Part shown: positions 54,743 through 64,000 of the stretch, one piece after another
How positions within the stretch are numbered: the stretch's first letter is position 1
Layout: every line of letters begins with the position of its first letter
Source: Phallusia mammillata
Taxonomy: Eukaryota > Chordata > Ascidiacea > Phlebobranchia > Ascidiidae
Assembly: GCA_003260075.1 (NCBI GenBank)
Contig: QLIY01000711.1
Location: 21,772-85,771, forward strand
Direction: 5' to 3'
Length of the DNA stretch: 64,000 nucleotides
Made by a program: the position numbers and the translations under genes
Notes under the pieces: generated by a model
What the model was told of the DNA's origin: nothing
What the model saw: only the letters and a program-made list of their open reading frames with translations
The model's database searches: none

Positions 54743-57700
54743 ATTTGAAACATCAAGTCATTCGTTTCAAAGATTGTAAGAATTTTTTTTTGCTTAACAG
54801 CCTCATCGGTTTATTTTTTAAAAACAGTTTACTAAAACAGTTTACCTTTTTATTTTTATTTATAATTGTAGTTGTAAAATTAATTTGTTACGTATTCAGC
54901 ACAAGGCACCACCGGGGGCAACGCAAACGGGGCTTCATGTCATTTCCCATACATCTTCAACGGCGAGGAATATCTCGACTGCACCACAGTGGGCCGGAGC
55001 GACTTTAGGCTTTGGTGTTCAACCACCGCCAACTACGATGTGGACAAGCAATACGGATTCTGCCAGGGAGATGGCTACAGCTTGTTCTTGGTAGCAGCCC
55101 ACGAATTTGGACATGCTATTGGCCTTGATCATTCCAATCAGGCGTCGGCGCTGATGTACCCATCGTGAGTGTTTTTTTTTGTAATTTTAGTATAGAAGAG
55201 TCATTTCGCATGCCGACGGAAAGAATATAACGTGCTGATAGTTTTAGTTAGCTTTTTCTGATGGGATTTACCAAAACGCGTAGTACATTTATTTGGCTTA
55301 TAGCAACTGAATTACCTTATTCTGCATACGGTAACGGATTTGGTAACTTTGGTTGCCCAACATTTGACAACATATGATACCTAAATGACGTAAACTGAAG
55401 GAACCACATTTTAGATTTATTTTCAGTGCAAACTTAAGAAAATAATATCGCAATGTAAACGCTTTTCCTAGTATTAAATTCAAACGCGAAGATCTATTAA
55501 AAATATTTTCCCACCTTGGACAGATACCATTACGAGAAAAACTGGCGTCTTCCTACTGATGATATCAACGGTGCAAGAGCTCTCTACGCACCCAGAAGGT
55601 CAACTCTTCCTGTGCTACAACTTGAGCAGTGTGGCGGAGATTTGAGTGAAACAGAAAGTAAGTGTCCAAATATTTCTGTAAACAAAATTATGTTCTGGTA
55701 TCTGTTTACGTTTAGTAACCTAATAGTAACCCAATTCATGTCCAGTTTGTATTATTGCAGAGATATATTACTGATAATCTAAATACAAATAGCATGATAA
55801 GAAAGCAGCTTGCAAAATTGCATGACGAAAGTTGACATTACTGTGTTGCGTACCAATCAGCACGCTTACTCTAAATTAACAGCTCGCAGTAAAACTGGCT
55901 CTAGTTATTCTAAAGCTCCACATAAGCCCCTTCTATAAAAACAAAAGACACGTACAACTGTACCCCAAAAGTAATAAATATGAATCTTTAGCGCCCACCA
56001 GTGGCTCAACAACTACTCCGAGACCTCGACGTACCACAACACCCGCGCCCAGACCCACCACTAGACCCACTGTTGTTGATCGTGGAAACTTATGCGAAGT
56101 CACGCATGTTGATGCTCTGCTTTACTTTGGAAGGGAAATATTTGTTTTCTCGGTGGGTTGAAAAAGAATTAGATTTTTTTTAATCGACCGTTTCTATTTA
56201 CTTTTTGCAGATCTTTTTTATAAGTTATGGCACATATATAATATACAGAATATAGCACAAAAATTACCTAACATTAAAGCTTTTCTTACTTACAAGGTAT
56301 CGAGCAATGTAACATTTCTTCTTTACACTCTAAAAAAGATAATACATCATGCGGATAAATGTTACGAGAGTTACGAGGAAATCTACATCAATCATCCATT
56401 TTTGAAATGCGTGGTTCTAGTTTACTTGAAAAAGGCAAACCTAAACGCTTTTTGTCGCAATACGCGAAAACCGAGCAGGGCACTAGAACAGGACATACTG
56501 CCTTTTGTTGCAAAAAATACAGCGTGCAATTTTCAAATGGAACGCATTTCAAAGAAAATGGGAATTAGTCCTCGTCTGTGTTGCCATCGCAAAATGTTGA
56601 ATTTCCCCACATCACACCATGTTGAATTTCGCCACATCACACCATGTTGAATTTCGCCACATCATACCATGTTGGTTTGTGCAACAAGGATTTAAACAAA
56701 AGTAATATATTTTTAACAGGGAACCCAGTTTTGGAGGATGTTTGAAATGACGGGTGTGAAAAATGGTCCTCATTCCATCAATCAAATGTGGCCAGGACTG
56801 CCAAGCACCATTGACGCTGTGTACATTAAACCGAACAGCAACAATAAAATAGTGTTTTTCAAAGGTGCGTGATTAAACTTACGTTGCACAGAAGTAACGT
56901 GTTCAAACAAAACTGTTTTGGGTAAGTAGCAATGGTCATGTTGCTTTGTCGTTACCAGGTCAACGCTATTGGGTTTTCAATGGATTTCAACTTCAGGATG
57001 GTTACCCGAAGAAGCTTTCTACTCTGGGATTTCCAAAGTCGGTCCATCGCATCGATGCATCTCTTAACTGGCTGCGCTCTAAGAACAGAAGACGAACGTA
57101 CTTTTTTGTGGGCGACCAGTACTACAGGTAAATAAGAGACAATATCTGCATTTTAAGCTGTTTTTGTCTGATGAGTCAGATATATTCTTTGAAGGTAATT
57201 AATATATTTTTTTATGTATATTGGTCATTGTGTCTTTGTTATTCTTTGATGTTTGTGGTAACCTCCATCACATTGGTCGGCAACCATCGGTCCGCGAGGG
57301 GTGTGTTACCGCGCCGCATAAAACTTGCTCAAGGTTCACATTGAATTAAAGTTGTAATAACTGTAATTAGAATTTAGTGCTGAACACCGGTTTAAAAGGT
57401 CGGTCCGTGATAAAAATTTCGGTTTCATACCGGTCCGCAGTGCAGAAAAGGTTGCCGACCGCTGCACTATCATATTAGTTTTTGGCCTTTGTTTCCCTGA
57501 ATCGTCATGAACGACTGTTGTCTGGTTACAGATATAACGAGGAAAGAAATAAGATGGACGCTGGATACCCGAAGTCGCTGTCGACTTGGTCTGGTCTGCC
57601 ACAAAACATCGAAGCTACAATGGAGGATCCCAACAAAAAGAGTAAGTTAACTATTGGAAAGTGTACGTTGCAATCAGCAGTTTAATGTAAAGACAAGTAC

Positions 57701-58118
57701 TAGTAATACTTGTAAATTCATGAAACAAATGTTTGCAAACATGCTGGTGAAACATCTTCTTAATATTAAATGAAATCGAAAAAAATGCTTCAGGGAAGGG
57801 TCTACCTGTAAATAAAACAAAGTTTTGTTTTTATGTAACTAACATCGTACATTAATGTAAATATTACCCCTTTGCAGCATCTTATGCTAATCAATTCGTA
57901 ACGTATACGTAAATCTCGTTTACCATTTGCTTTATGTGTGTGTAGAAATTTCCATGTTCGTGCAAGGCGGAAGGGTTTACATGCTAAACAACTACAAGGT
58001 CCAGGTGGCAGAGATCGAAGAGCTGCCAGTATGGCTTGGTTGCAGAGAACGTAGCCCAGGCGCCTTGCCTCTGGTATCAAACCCAGAAAGGCGGGGCCGA
58101 CAAAGGGCGGATCCTTGA
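49723..58118 (+). CDS. Gelatinase-type matrix metalloproteinase with three FN2 repeats, 14 exons
   Basis: Secreted zinc endopeptidase of MMP2/MMP9 architecture, about 823 aa (human 660 and 707). Exons: 49723-50184, 50370-50469, 50683-50806, 52472-52617, 52946-53080, 53199-53372, 53811-53984, 54900-55164, 55524-55657, 55992-56152, 56720-56864, 56959-57127, 57532-57641 and 57946-58118; all phases agree. Order: signal peptide (1-20), Arg-rich then Pro-rich extension to about 154, prodomain with cysteine switch PRCGYPD (Cys203), catalytic domain interrupted by three fibronectin type II modules (exons 6, 7 and 8), zinc site [11 protein letters not shown] (His506, His510, His516) with Glu507, Met-turn ALMYPS, a Thr/Pro/Arg linker in exon 10, and a hemopexin-like domain from LCEV to WLGC. 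The FN2 insert identifies the gelatinase class. The basic RPRRRRPN cluster lies before, not after, the cysteine switch, so it is not a standard furin activation site. Confidence 0.94.
54656..54742. repeat. 87-base poly-C tract
   Basis: Uninterrupted C run in the MMP intron between the second and third FN2 exons. It has no duplicated flanks, unlike the 10-C joints. Confidence 0.9.
56592..56673. repeat. 25-bp tandem repeat, about 3.3 copies
   Basis: Unit CATGTTGAATTTCGCCACATCACAC (shown as CATGTTGAATTTCGCC plus ACATCACAC), in the MMP intron after exon 10. Confidence 0.85.
57271..57464. mobile_element. hAT-type MITE, about 194 bp
   Basis: Inverted ends CATTGGTCGGCAACC and CAGCGGTCGGCAACC. The flanks CTCCATCA and CACTATCA agree at 6 of 8 positions. 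It lies in the MMP intron between exons 12 and 13. Confidence 0.7.
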
Positions 58119-59905
58119 TTCAGCTATCACCTGTTGAATTCTCATCTATAGCTTTTGTCAGTATGGGTCGCCCTTTTTTCATCCATCGCTCCTTTTTGCT
58201 GAATATTGCTCAACGCAGCGTATGTGTACATGCCAGTGTTTGCTTTCCATGTCGCCACAGCAGAAGCCGAACCCGTATTTAAATCCACTAGGGTAGTCTG
58301 TACAAGGTTCACTCTTAGACTTGCGCCGTTTTGCTGAAATTGTAAATCTTCTGTGGTGTGCTTTTTTGCTGACTGGTTGGGAATTGCGCGCCAGGTTCTA
58401 CAAACTGCTTTTTGCGCTGCTTAGTTGGTATTGCTGTGTAAGGGTGGCACGTGTGGTAAAAATTAACCATCACCTTTTCAAAAACTTTTGATGAACTTAC
58501 GAAGGGCGAGGTTGCTGAAAAACATGTATTCTTTTTTTAATAACATTTTTATGTTCAGTTTGTTTCAAAATATCCTCTTCAAGCTTTTGAACTATATTAA
58601 CTATATCATACGATTATTCGACTTGTGTAAATAAATCGAAACAAAACCTTGTTTTTATTCTGATAGCTTCAAAATGAAAACATAGCCAGAGCAATAGTTC
58701 ATCATTGTTTCGAGGTGTGCAATGTTTCGATCAATAAGCAGCTAGTGACAATTGATCGGTTGTATGAGCTTACATAGCCACCTTACGGCACTCAAATCTC
58801 TTGTCACCAGGTGCACTGATGAGACCTTATATATAGCTCGATGCTATTATAATAATTGCATAGTTTAAACATCGTTTAACATAGTTAATACCAATATCTT
58901 CACAGAACTTCCTTAAAGAAATGTTTGAGAAAAGTTTTAGGCCTAATACAGAAACCTGGATTATCGCTAAGCCTCGGATTTTTTACGTCACGGTCTGTTG
59001 ATCCGTGGGCATAAACTTGGCTCAGCGCGTGAGCCTGGCTTAACAGTGATCCGCGGATCAAGATTTCGGAAAATTTGGCGTCGGTGATGCGTGACAGACC
59101 GAATCATCACGCCAGCCAGCGAGATGATATGAACACCTCGCCCTGGCTGCGTGGGGGCAGATGTTTTATGTTTAGGCTTAAGACTGGTTGTATTAGAACT
59201 GGGGCAGGAACTTGGCCGAATGGTCTGGCGCGCCTGACCCACATAAAGACATAAAGAAACCTGATCGGGATTCGTCCCCGGGAGTGTCCTGGGTTCGAAC
59301 CCCGGTAAAATATAAAGTAGGGCCTAACTATGCATACCACCAAGAAGACCTATGTGCCACAGAATCTGATAAACCCTCCGAATCTTAACTAAAAGCTATT
59401 ATTTGTGACTTTTGGCAACAGGGTCAATGAAGTCGACTTGGGGAGCAACCTGAATAATGTTTGTTTAATTTAGTAATTTTAGAGTGGAATAAATGGTTTA
59501 ATATTGTCATGTGAGGAAATTGATGGGAATCAATGATCTTTAAACAATAAAAGTCTGATTTCTATGCTGCAGGTAAAAATCCCACAACTTTCACATCGAT
59601 TCAATTAGCAGTAAAAAAAGAATTTAGTAAATTTTTCTTTCTCAGTAAGTTTTCGGACATACATAATATATTTTTTGAAGTCAAACATATCAGAACACAA
59701 TTTTGTTTTATATTAATCACAAGCAAGTTTTCTAATAGTTCCAAACTGCGTAAAGAATCTTGGTTTTTTATTCTCCAATCTTATAAGTCCGTTCTCCATT
59801 GTTTGTGCTGAATCACAAAGTAGGGAAGCGTCAAGCGAAGGCTAAGTTCTAAACGCTTTATACAAAACCAAGTGAAATAATACAAGTCGTCTAAGGCTTT
59901 TTGGA
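58119..59905. other. MMP 3' flank and intergenic DNA with a SINE
   Basis: AATAAA at about 58630 is a plausible polyadenylation signal for the MMP transcript. A tRNA-derived SINE is at 59203-59306. No other gene was seen. Confidence 0.5.
59203..59306 (+). mobile_element. tRNA-derived SINE (copy 1)
   Basis: Starts GGCAGGAACTTGGCCGAATG. TGGCCGAATGG matches a pol III box A; GGTTCGAACCC at 59292-59302 matches box B. The tRNA-Leu-like 5' part is followed by an over-long variable region, so it is not a functional tRNA gene. Repeated at 60888 and, in part, at 32955. Confidence 0.75.
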
Positions 59906-60362
59906 ATGGAAAGTAACCGGGAAGAAGCGCAGAAATGTTTACGTATTGCACAAACTGCTTATAGTAAGGGAGACACCGACAAAGCACAAAGGTTTTTAAA
60001 AAAGTCGAACAAACTTTATCCATTGAAACAAGCTGAAGGTACGTTTCATTTATGTGTGTATTTAGTGTATTGATCGATATGTACAGTTAGCAAATCATCA
60101 TGAAGTTTATGTAATTGATTATGAGGTATTTAGCACATACTTTGTCTTCTGTTTCATTGTACAATAGTATATACATGTTAATACATGCAGAACTTCTGGA
60201 GCGCATTTTAAACTCATCCTCAAAGTCTTCTAACCATTCTTCAACAAGACAGAAAAAGCCCTCTGGGGGAAGCCAGTCCATGCCTGATTTCTCTAATCTG
60301 CATGGAAGCAGTGCAGAATCCACCCCAAAATATACTGCTGAACAAAAAGGCTTAGTTGACAA
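59906..60362 (+). CDS. DNAJB12/DNAJB14-type co-chaperone, first two coding exons
   Basis: Exon 1 at 59906-60038 (MESNREEAQKCLRIAQTAYS, then GDTDKAQRFLKKSNKLYPLK) and exon 2 at 60191-60362 (ELLERILNSSSK...GLVDK), with GT donors and matching phase, giving about 101 residues. The N-terminus matches the conserved start of DNAJB12/DNAJB14 (MEGNRDEAEKC type, KAQRFLxKAxKLYP), ER-membrane Hsp40s with a J domain facing the cytosol. The J domain, transmembrane segment and DUF1977 region are not in the remaining 3.6 kb, so they must lie beyond the right edge after a long intron, or the gene is broken. The choice between B12 and B14 cannot be made. Confidence 0.8.
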
Positions 60363-60454
60363 GTAAGTTTGTACCTGGTGTTTTATATTACATGTATTAG
60401 GCCAAAAGTGCTAGCTAGGATCAATGTGAACTATTGGAGTTGATCACATTATTA

Positions 60455-60560
60455 GTAGAGATGTACCGAATATTCGGTTTGCCGAATTTATTCGGCCGAA
60501 TCGATCATTTTTGCAAAGATTCGGTTTCGGCCGAACAATTTGTTGCGATTCGGCCGAATC
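60455..60560. mobile_element. Fragment of a mobile element with ATTCGGCCGAAT motifs
   Basis: Begins AGAGATGTACCGAATATTCG, followed by repeated palindromic TTCGGCCGAA blocks. Only one end is seen, and the other repeat (60718) follows, so it is probably truncated. Confidence 0.45.
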
Positions 60561-60717
60561 TTTTACGAACACAAATTTAAAGCGTTAAACGTGTCTTTTC
60601 TGCTTATTATGGTCCACGCAATCTTTCAAAAGCCCAAACATAACGAAAATTGCGTCAATGTTTATCTTTTTCAACACATTATCATTTTTCCCACGGTAGT
60701 CAAAAAAATTAGTAATT

Positions 60718-60886
60718 ATGGGTCCCCTTCCCTGAAGGGGACACATATTGATTTTACTCAAATTGTTTTTTTTTCTTTCTTTTGTTTTTCTCCCCAAAGT
60801 TTGTCCGACTCGTTTTTCCATCAAATGTTTGATGGATTTGGCTGAAATTTGCATAGATGGTAGATATATTCATGTAGATGTGCATC
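60718..60886 (+). repeat. Dispersed repeat end with GTCCCC hairpin (copy 2)
   Basis: Starts GGGTCCCCTTCCCTGAAGGG and contains CCATCAAATGTTTGATGGAT; it is the reverse counterpart of 37075-37252. It stops at the ambiguous base 60887, where a SINE begins. Confidence 0.65.
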
Positions 60887-60887
60887 N

Positions 60888-60988
60888 GGAACTTGGCCGA
60901 ATGGTCTGGCGCGCCTGACCCACATAAAGACATAAAGAAAACCTTGATCGGGATTCGTCCCCGGGAGTGTCCTGGGTTCGAACCCCGT
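60888..60988 (+). mobile_element. tRNA-derived SINE (copy 2)
   Basis: Nearly identical to 59203-59306, including box A TGGCCGAATGG and box B GGTTCGAACCC. It abuts the N at 60887, so its junction with the preceding repeat may be artificial. Confidence 0.75.
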
Positions 60989-63900
60989 GAAAACAAAAAA
61001 TAACTGTAATATAGACTAACAGATCACTAATCCTTTGTTAAAGCCCTGTATTTGTATAATCTTTGATGTGTTGTTAATATTTTGGACTGTTGTCACATTA
61101 TGTATGTAATCAGATAACTTGCCATTTTTGCCCTGTGTGTTATATCGTATCTTATGTATTAAAATTAGATGTTGGTGTGTAAAAGGTTATATGCATTTAG
61201 AGGTAAAGCCCTGCTAAATAGTTTAACTCTCATTTAAACTGAAATTAGCACACAAAGATCTATAATCGTTAGAGTGAATTCACACTTGACTGAGTATAAA
61301 TCAAAAGACTTAATCTTTGTTAATATAAATCATATTTTAGTTTGTGACGCTAGTTTAGAATTGAGATAGATATTGAGATCTTAATAGGCTAACTAGAAAC
61401 GTTACACGTGTTAGAACCAAGTTTTGTTTATCGTCACCTACGAGTTAGAATGTCAGTAGCTGGTAGTTAACGTGTAGTAAAGACAGGCACTCATGTTGAA
61501 ACAAAACACATTTGTTTCAACAATAAGTTGTGTTGTTTAATGGCAAATCAGTAACACTTAAAGTTAAGGCATAAACAGTCTAGCTGCGGTAGTTTAGTGA
61601 CATGTTTATAAGTTGCTTTGCTGTATAGTGTGTATTCTTACAAGAACATTAGTAAATTTTCTTTTTCTTTGATTGCCAGAACAAAACTTTCCTGAGTAAC
61701 CGTTTATAACAATTGAGTAAATGAGACGAATTTTCACGGTCAGGATATAGGCTCAAACGCATGGAATAGTAAACCCGGTCCCAGCCTAAAGTCCGCTGTA
61801 CAAGTTATATTTATCTTGTCTTGTATGCAAAAACATGTAACGTTTTTGTGTGTTTGCTTTCATTCTTGTTGACTTGTTTGTTTTCAAATGAAATGTAGAC
61901 AAACTTACGGACTGTACACAAAACAGGGTTGTCAAATTTTATCGATTGCCGTATGAGCAACTATAGCACTCTCTTCGACACACGTAGTATTAACCTTTGT
62001 TGCGCATAAGTCAGGAGCAAATAAATCAACAAATATATACCCCACTATCTTACATAAAAAATGTTAAAATGAGCCCAGTTTTGGCAACGCCAACAACTTT
62101 CTCAATGTGATTCAATATAGTTACGTGGTTTAGGCCGTTGCTACGTTGTATTATTCTTTATGTGCTGATCTAGCAGTTTTAGCCAAATATAGTTTGACTA
62201 GCTCTCTTTAGTGTGCTTTGCGCCGAGCAAAGTTTTTATCCCAAGTACGAATTGCAAATTCTGGAGGCGTGTTTACAAATCAAATATTTAAACTTTCCGT
62301 GGATATTTGAACTTATCTTTGCATAGCCTGGGGTGAAATCTCATGTGACCATAAAAAAGACTGAACGATATTGGGCCAAATGAGGCACACATCGTCACAC
62401 TATAAACTTGAATTTGACCCAGGCTCGTAAAGGAAACGGATAAAAAGGTTAAGACTGAGTGAGAACGTAAACGTTGGGACAAGTTTATTCAGTCAGTCGG
62501 AGCAATTTATAGAATCTGTTTTAGCAGGAACTTTAAATGTTACGAGGATTTAATGTTTGCGGAGGTAAATCAGGAATGGAAAAGGCACAGTAATGAACCA
62601 AATGCATTTTGCAGTGATGCCCGAGCAGTAAAATGATTTTTATACGGGTTTTTCAATAATAGAAAATATATGTAATCCGCCATAACAAATAGCATCCCTG
62701 ACTTGCGCCTTGCAGCGAAACAAAAGTTTTATCAACTTGCCCTCTTACCTCTTTATAGGCTAACTTCGGCTTATAAGCTGTAGTGTGGATACAACGCCTG
62801 CGGTTGGCAATGTTTGCACAAGTGCCACAATTGGGTCTCTGTTTCTCGAAATCGCATGAAAAAGTACATGATCGATGCGGTTTAATCCAGTTTAATCCGG
62901 TCTGGCAGCTAAAAGAGAATTCAACACTTTAGGGTAGATCGACTCGGCCAAAATAACAGCAGGTGTTAATTTTCGTTCAGTCAGACGGGCGCGTGGATCG
63001 TGTCATAAAATTGTGCAGACGAAAAAAGCTATGCGTCGTTTGCCTACAAAGGGCCGCGCAAGAGGTTGTACTGAATACGTTCGTAAAATAGCTAAAACGG
63101 TTTTACTTGCTGTACATGCGCTGTCATTTTAGGAAAATTCCTTTAATGAATGTAGACTTTAGTTAATTTTTCAAGTATAGGGGTTCGATTTATGATAAGA
63201 AGCTTCTAGAAAATCATAAATGTGACTTGTTGCACGATCTTTAGTTGCAAATCGCTCTCTTAGCGTTAACGTGTTAGTACAGTGAAGTTTTCAAGAGTTT
63301 TGAACAACTGCCCGGAGATGTTGTTTTAGAGGCTTTTTGTGTTGGACAGGCATTTGTTGCATTAGCGATTCTATTGACAAGCTTTTGCGAAATTTCCATT
63401 GCAGGTTTTGAAACAAGTGCTAGGCTTGTGAAATCAGTATGATTTAGTTAAGGTTTATATTAAGGTTTAAGTGTAGTAAGTTTTGCAATGAATTCATATT
63501 TTTGCAAAGTCCAACAATAGCGAGATGAATGCCAGGTTTGAACAACACATCCTACAAGAATGCCTTGATATACTGTGCTTGAGGCAATTTATTAGCCTAA
63601 TGACTATTTTCCCAATTAATTAGATGTTTCGTTGCCAAACGTGATGATAAAAAGCGTGATAGGGATCAAGGCGAATCGCAGAACCAAGGAAGTAATTGTT
63701 TTTTTTTCGCAGCAATGACGAAGCAAACGTCACAACAAAAAGAACAGCTTCGGGTTGGCGAAAAAAAAGTTGAGTCATTGTAACCGGACTTTTCTCTTTT
63801 GCGAGTCACGGTAAACACCATTGTTATAACAAAGTGCTGCGCCATATTGAGCATCATGATCAGGGTTAAGAAAATCAGATCAAAACTGGAAACACGAAAG

Positions 63901-64000
63901 CTAATTACAAGCGATTAAGTTGTTGGTCCGGTTTGATTGTCTAGCAATCAGTTCTTGACACACAAAAGAAGTGGGCGCAGCGTGAAAACGTGATTTTGAC
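60989..64000. other. Presumed long intron of the DNAJB gene; no gene seen
   Basis: Read on both strands, only short ORFs without recognisable domains were found. It contains no J-domain sequence (no HPD motif in a plausible exon). Confidence 0.5.

Noticed and set aside
54601-55008. ORF with a long proline run
   Set aside because: Translation of the 87-base C tract joined to out-of-frame sequence of the third FN2 exon.
59203-59306. Functional tRNA gene
   Set aside because: Box A and box B are present but the region between them is too long and the acceptor stem does not pair; repeated elsewhere, so treated as a SINE.

Overview
This window is eukaryotic nuclear DNA from an invertebrate deuterostome. 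The best guess is an ascidian tunicate such as Ciona, at moderate confidence. The genes are intron-rich with short introns (about 50 bp to a few kb), AT-rich non-coding DNA and GT-AG splice sites. The genes are clear orthologues of vertebrate genes, including a gelatinase with three fibronectin type II repeats. hAT-like MITEs are common, and near-identical duplicated flanks look like unmerged haplotypes of a very polymorphic animal. Species was not established from a marker gene.

Layout. 1-3.5 kb (minus): fatty acid 2-hydroxylase, running off the left edge. 5.07-9.88 kb (plus): CLPTM1-like ER membrane protein, 14 exons. 11.67-20.90 kb (minus): a protein disulfide isomerase of P4HB/PDIA1 type. 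23.46-43.44 kb (minus): the FACT histone-chaperone subunit SPT16, 23 exons, about 1008 aa. 44.61-45.89 kb (minus): intronless SCCPDH-like oxidoreductase. 46.64-47.63 kb (plus): intronless GNB1L-like WD40 protein, divergent from SCCPDH. 49.72-58.12 kb (plus): a secreted gelatinase-type matrix metalloproteinase, 14 exons, about 823 aa. 59.91-60.36 kb (plus): first two coding exons of a DNAJB12/14-type co-chaperone. 60.4-64 kb: repeats and apparently intronic DNA.

The most interesting signal is inside the PDI gene. Three internal coding segments each exist as a pair of alternative exons of equal or near-equal length and matching splice phase. They carry the a-domain active site (CGHC or CVHC), the b/b' junction segment, and the a'-domain active site (CGHC or CKHS). 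The gene also has two alternative 3' ends, each with its own stop, ER-retrieval-like tail (KDEL or HGEL) and AATAAA signal. For the a' pair the splice phases require exactly one exon of the pair to be used. One locus could therefore make redox-distinct PDIs, including one with a CxxS (mono-thiol) site.

Non-genic content includes an about 470 bp foldback element with 8-bp target duplication, several hAT-type MITEs with 8-bp target duplications, a small foldback MITE family, three copies of a tRNA-derived SINE, and an about 128-bp tandem array in an SPT16 intron. Many about 10-C runs are flanked by duplicated sequence and look like assembly joints; two C tracts are 69 and 87 bases long.

Functional links between neighbours are limited. 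Three proteins (PDI, FA2H, CLPTM1L) belong to the ER or secretory pathway and the MMP is a disulfide-rich secreted protein, but nothing in the sequence shows co-regulation.
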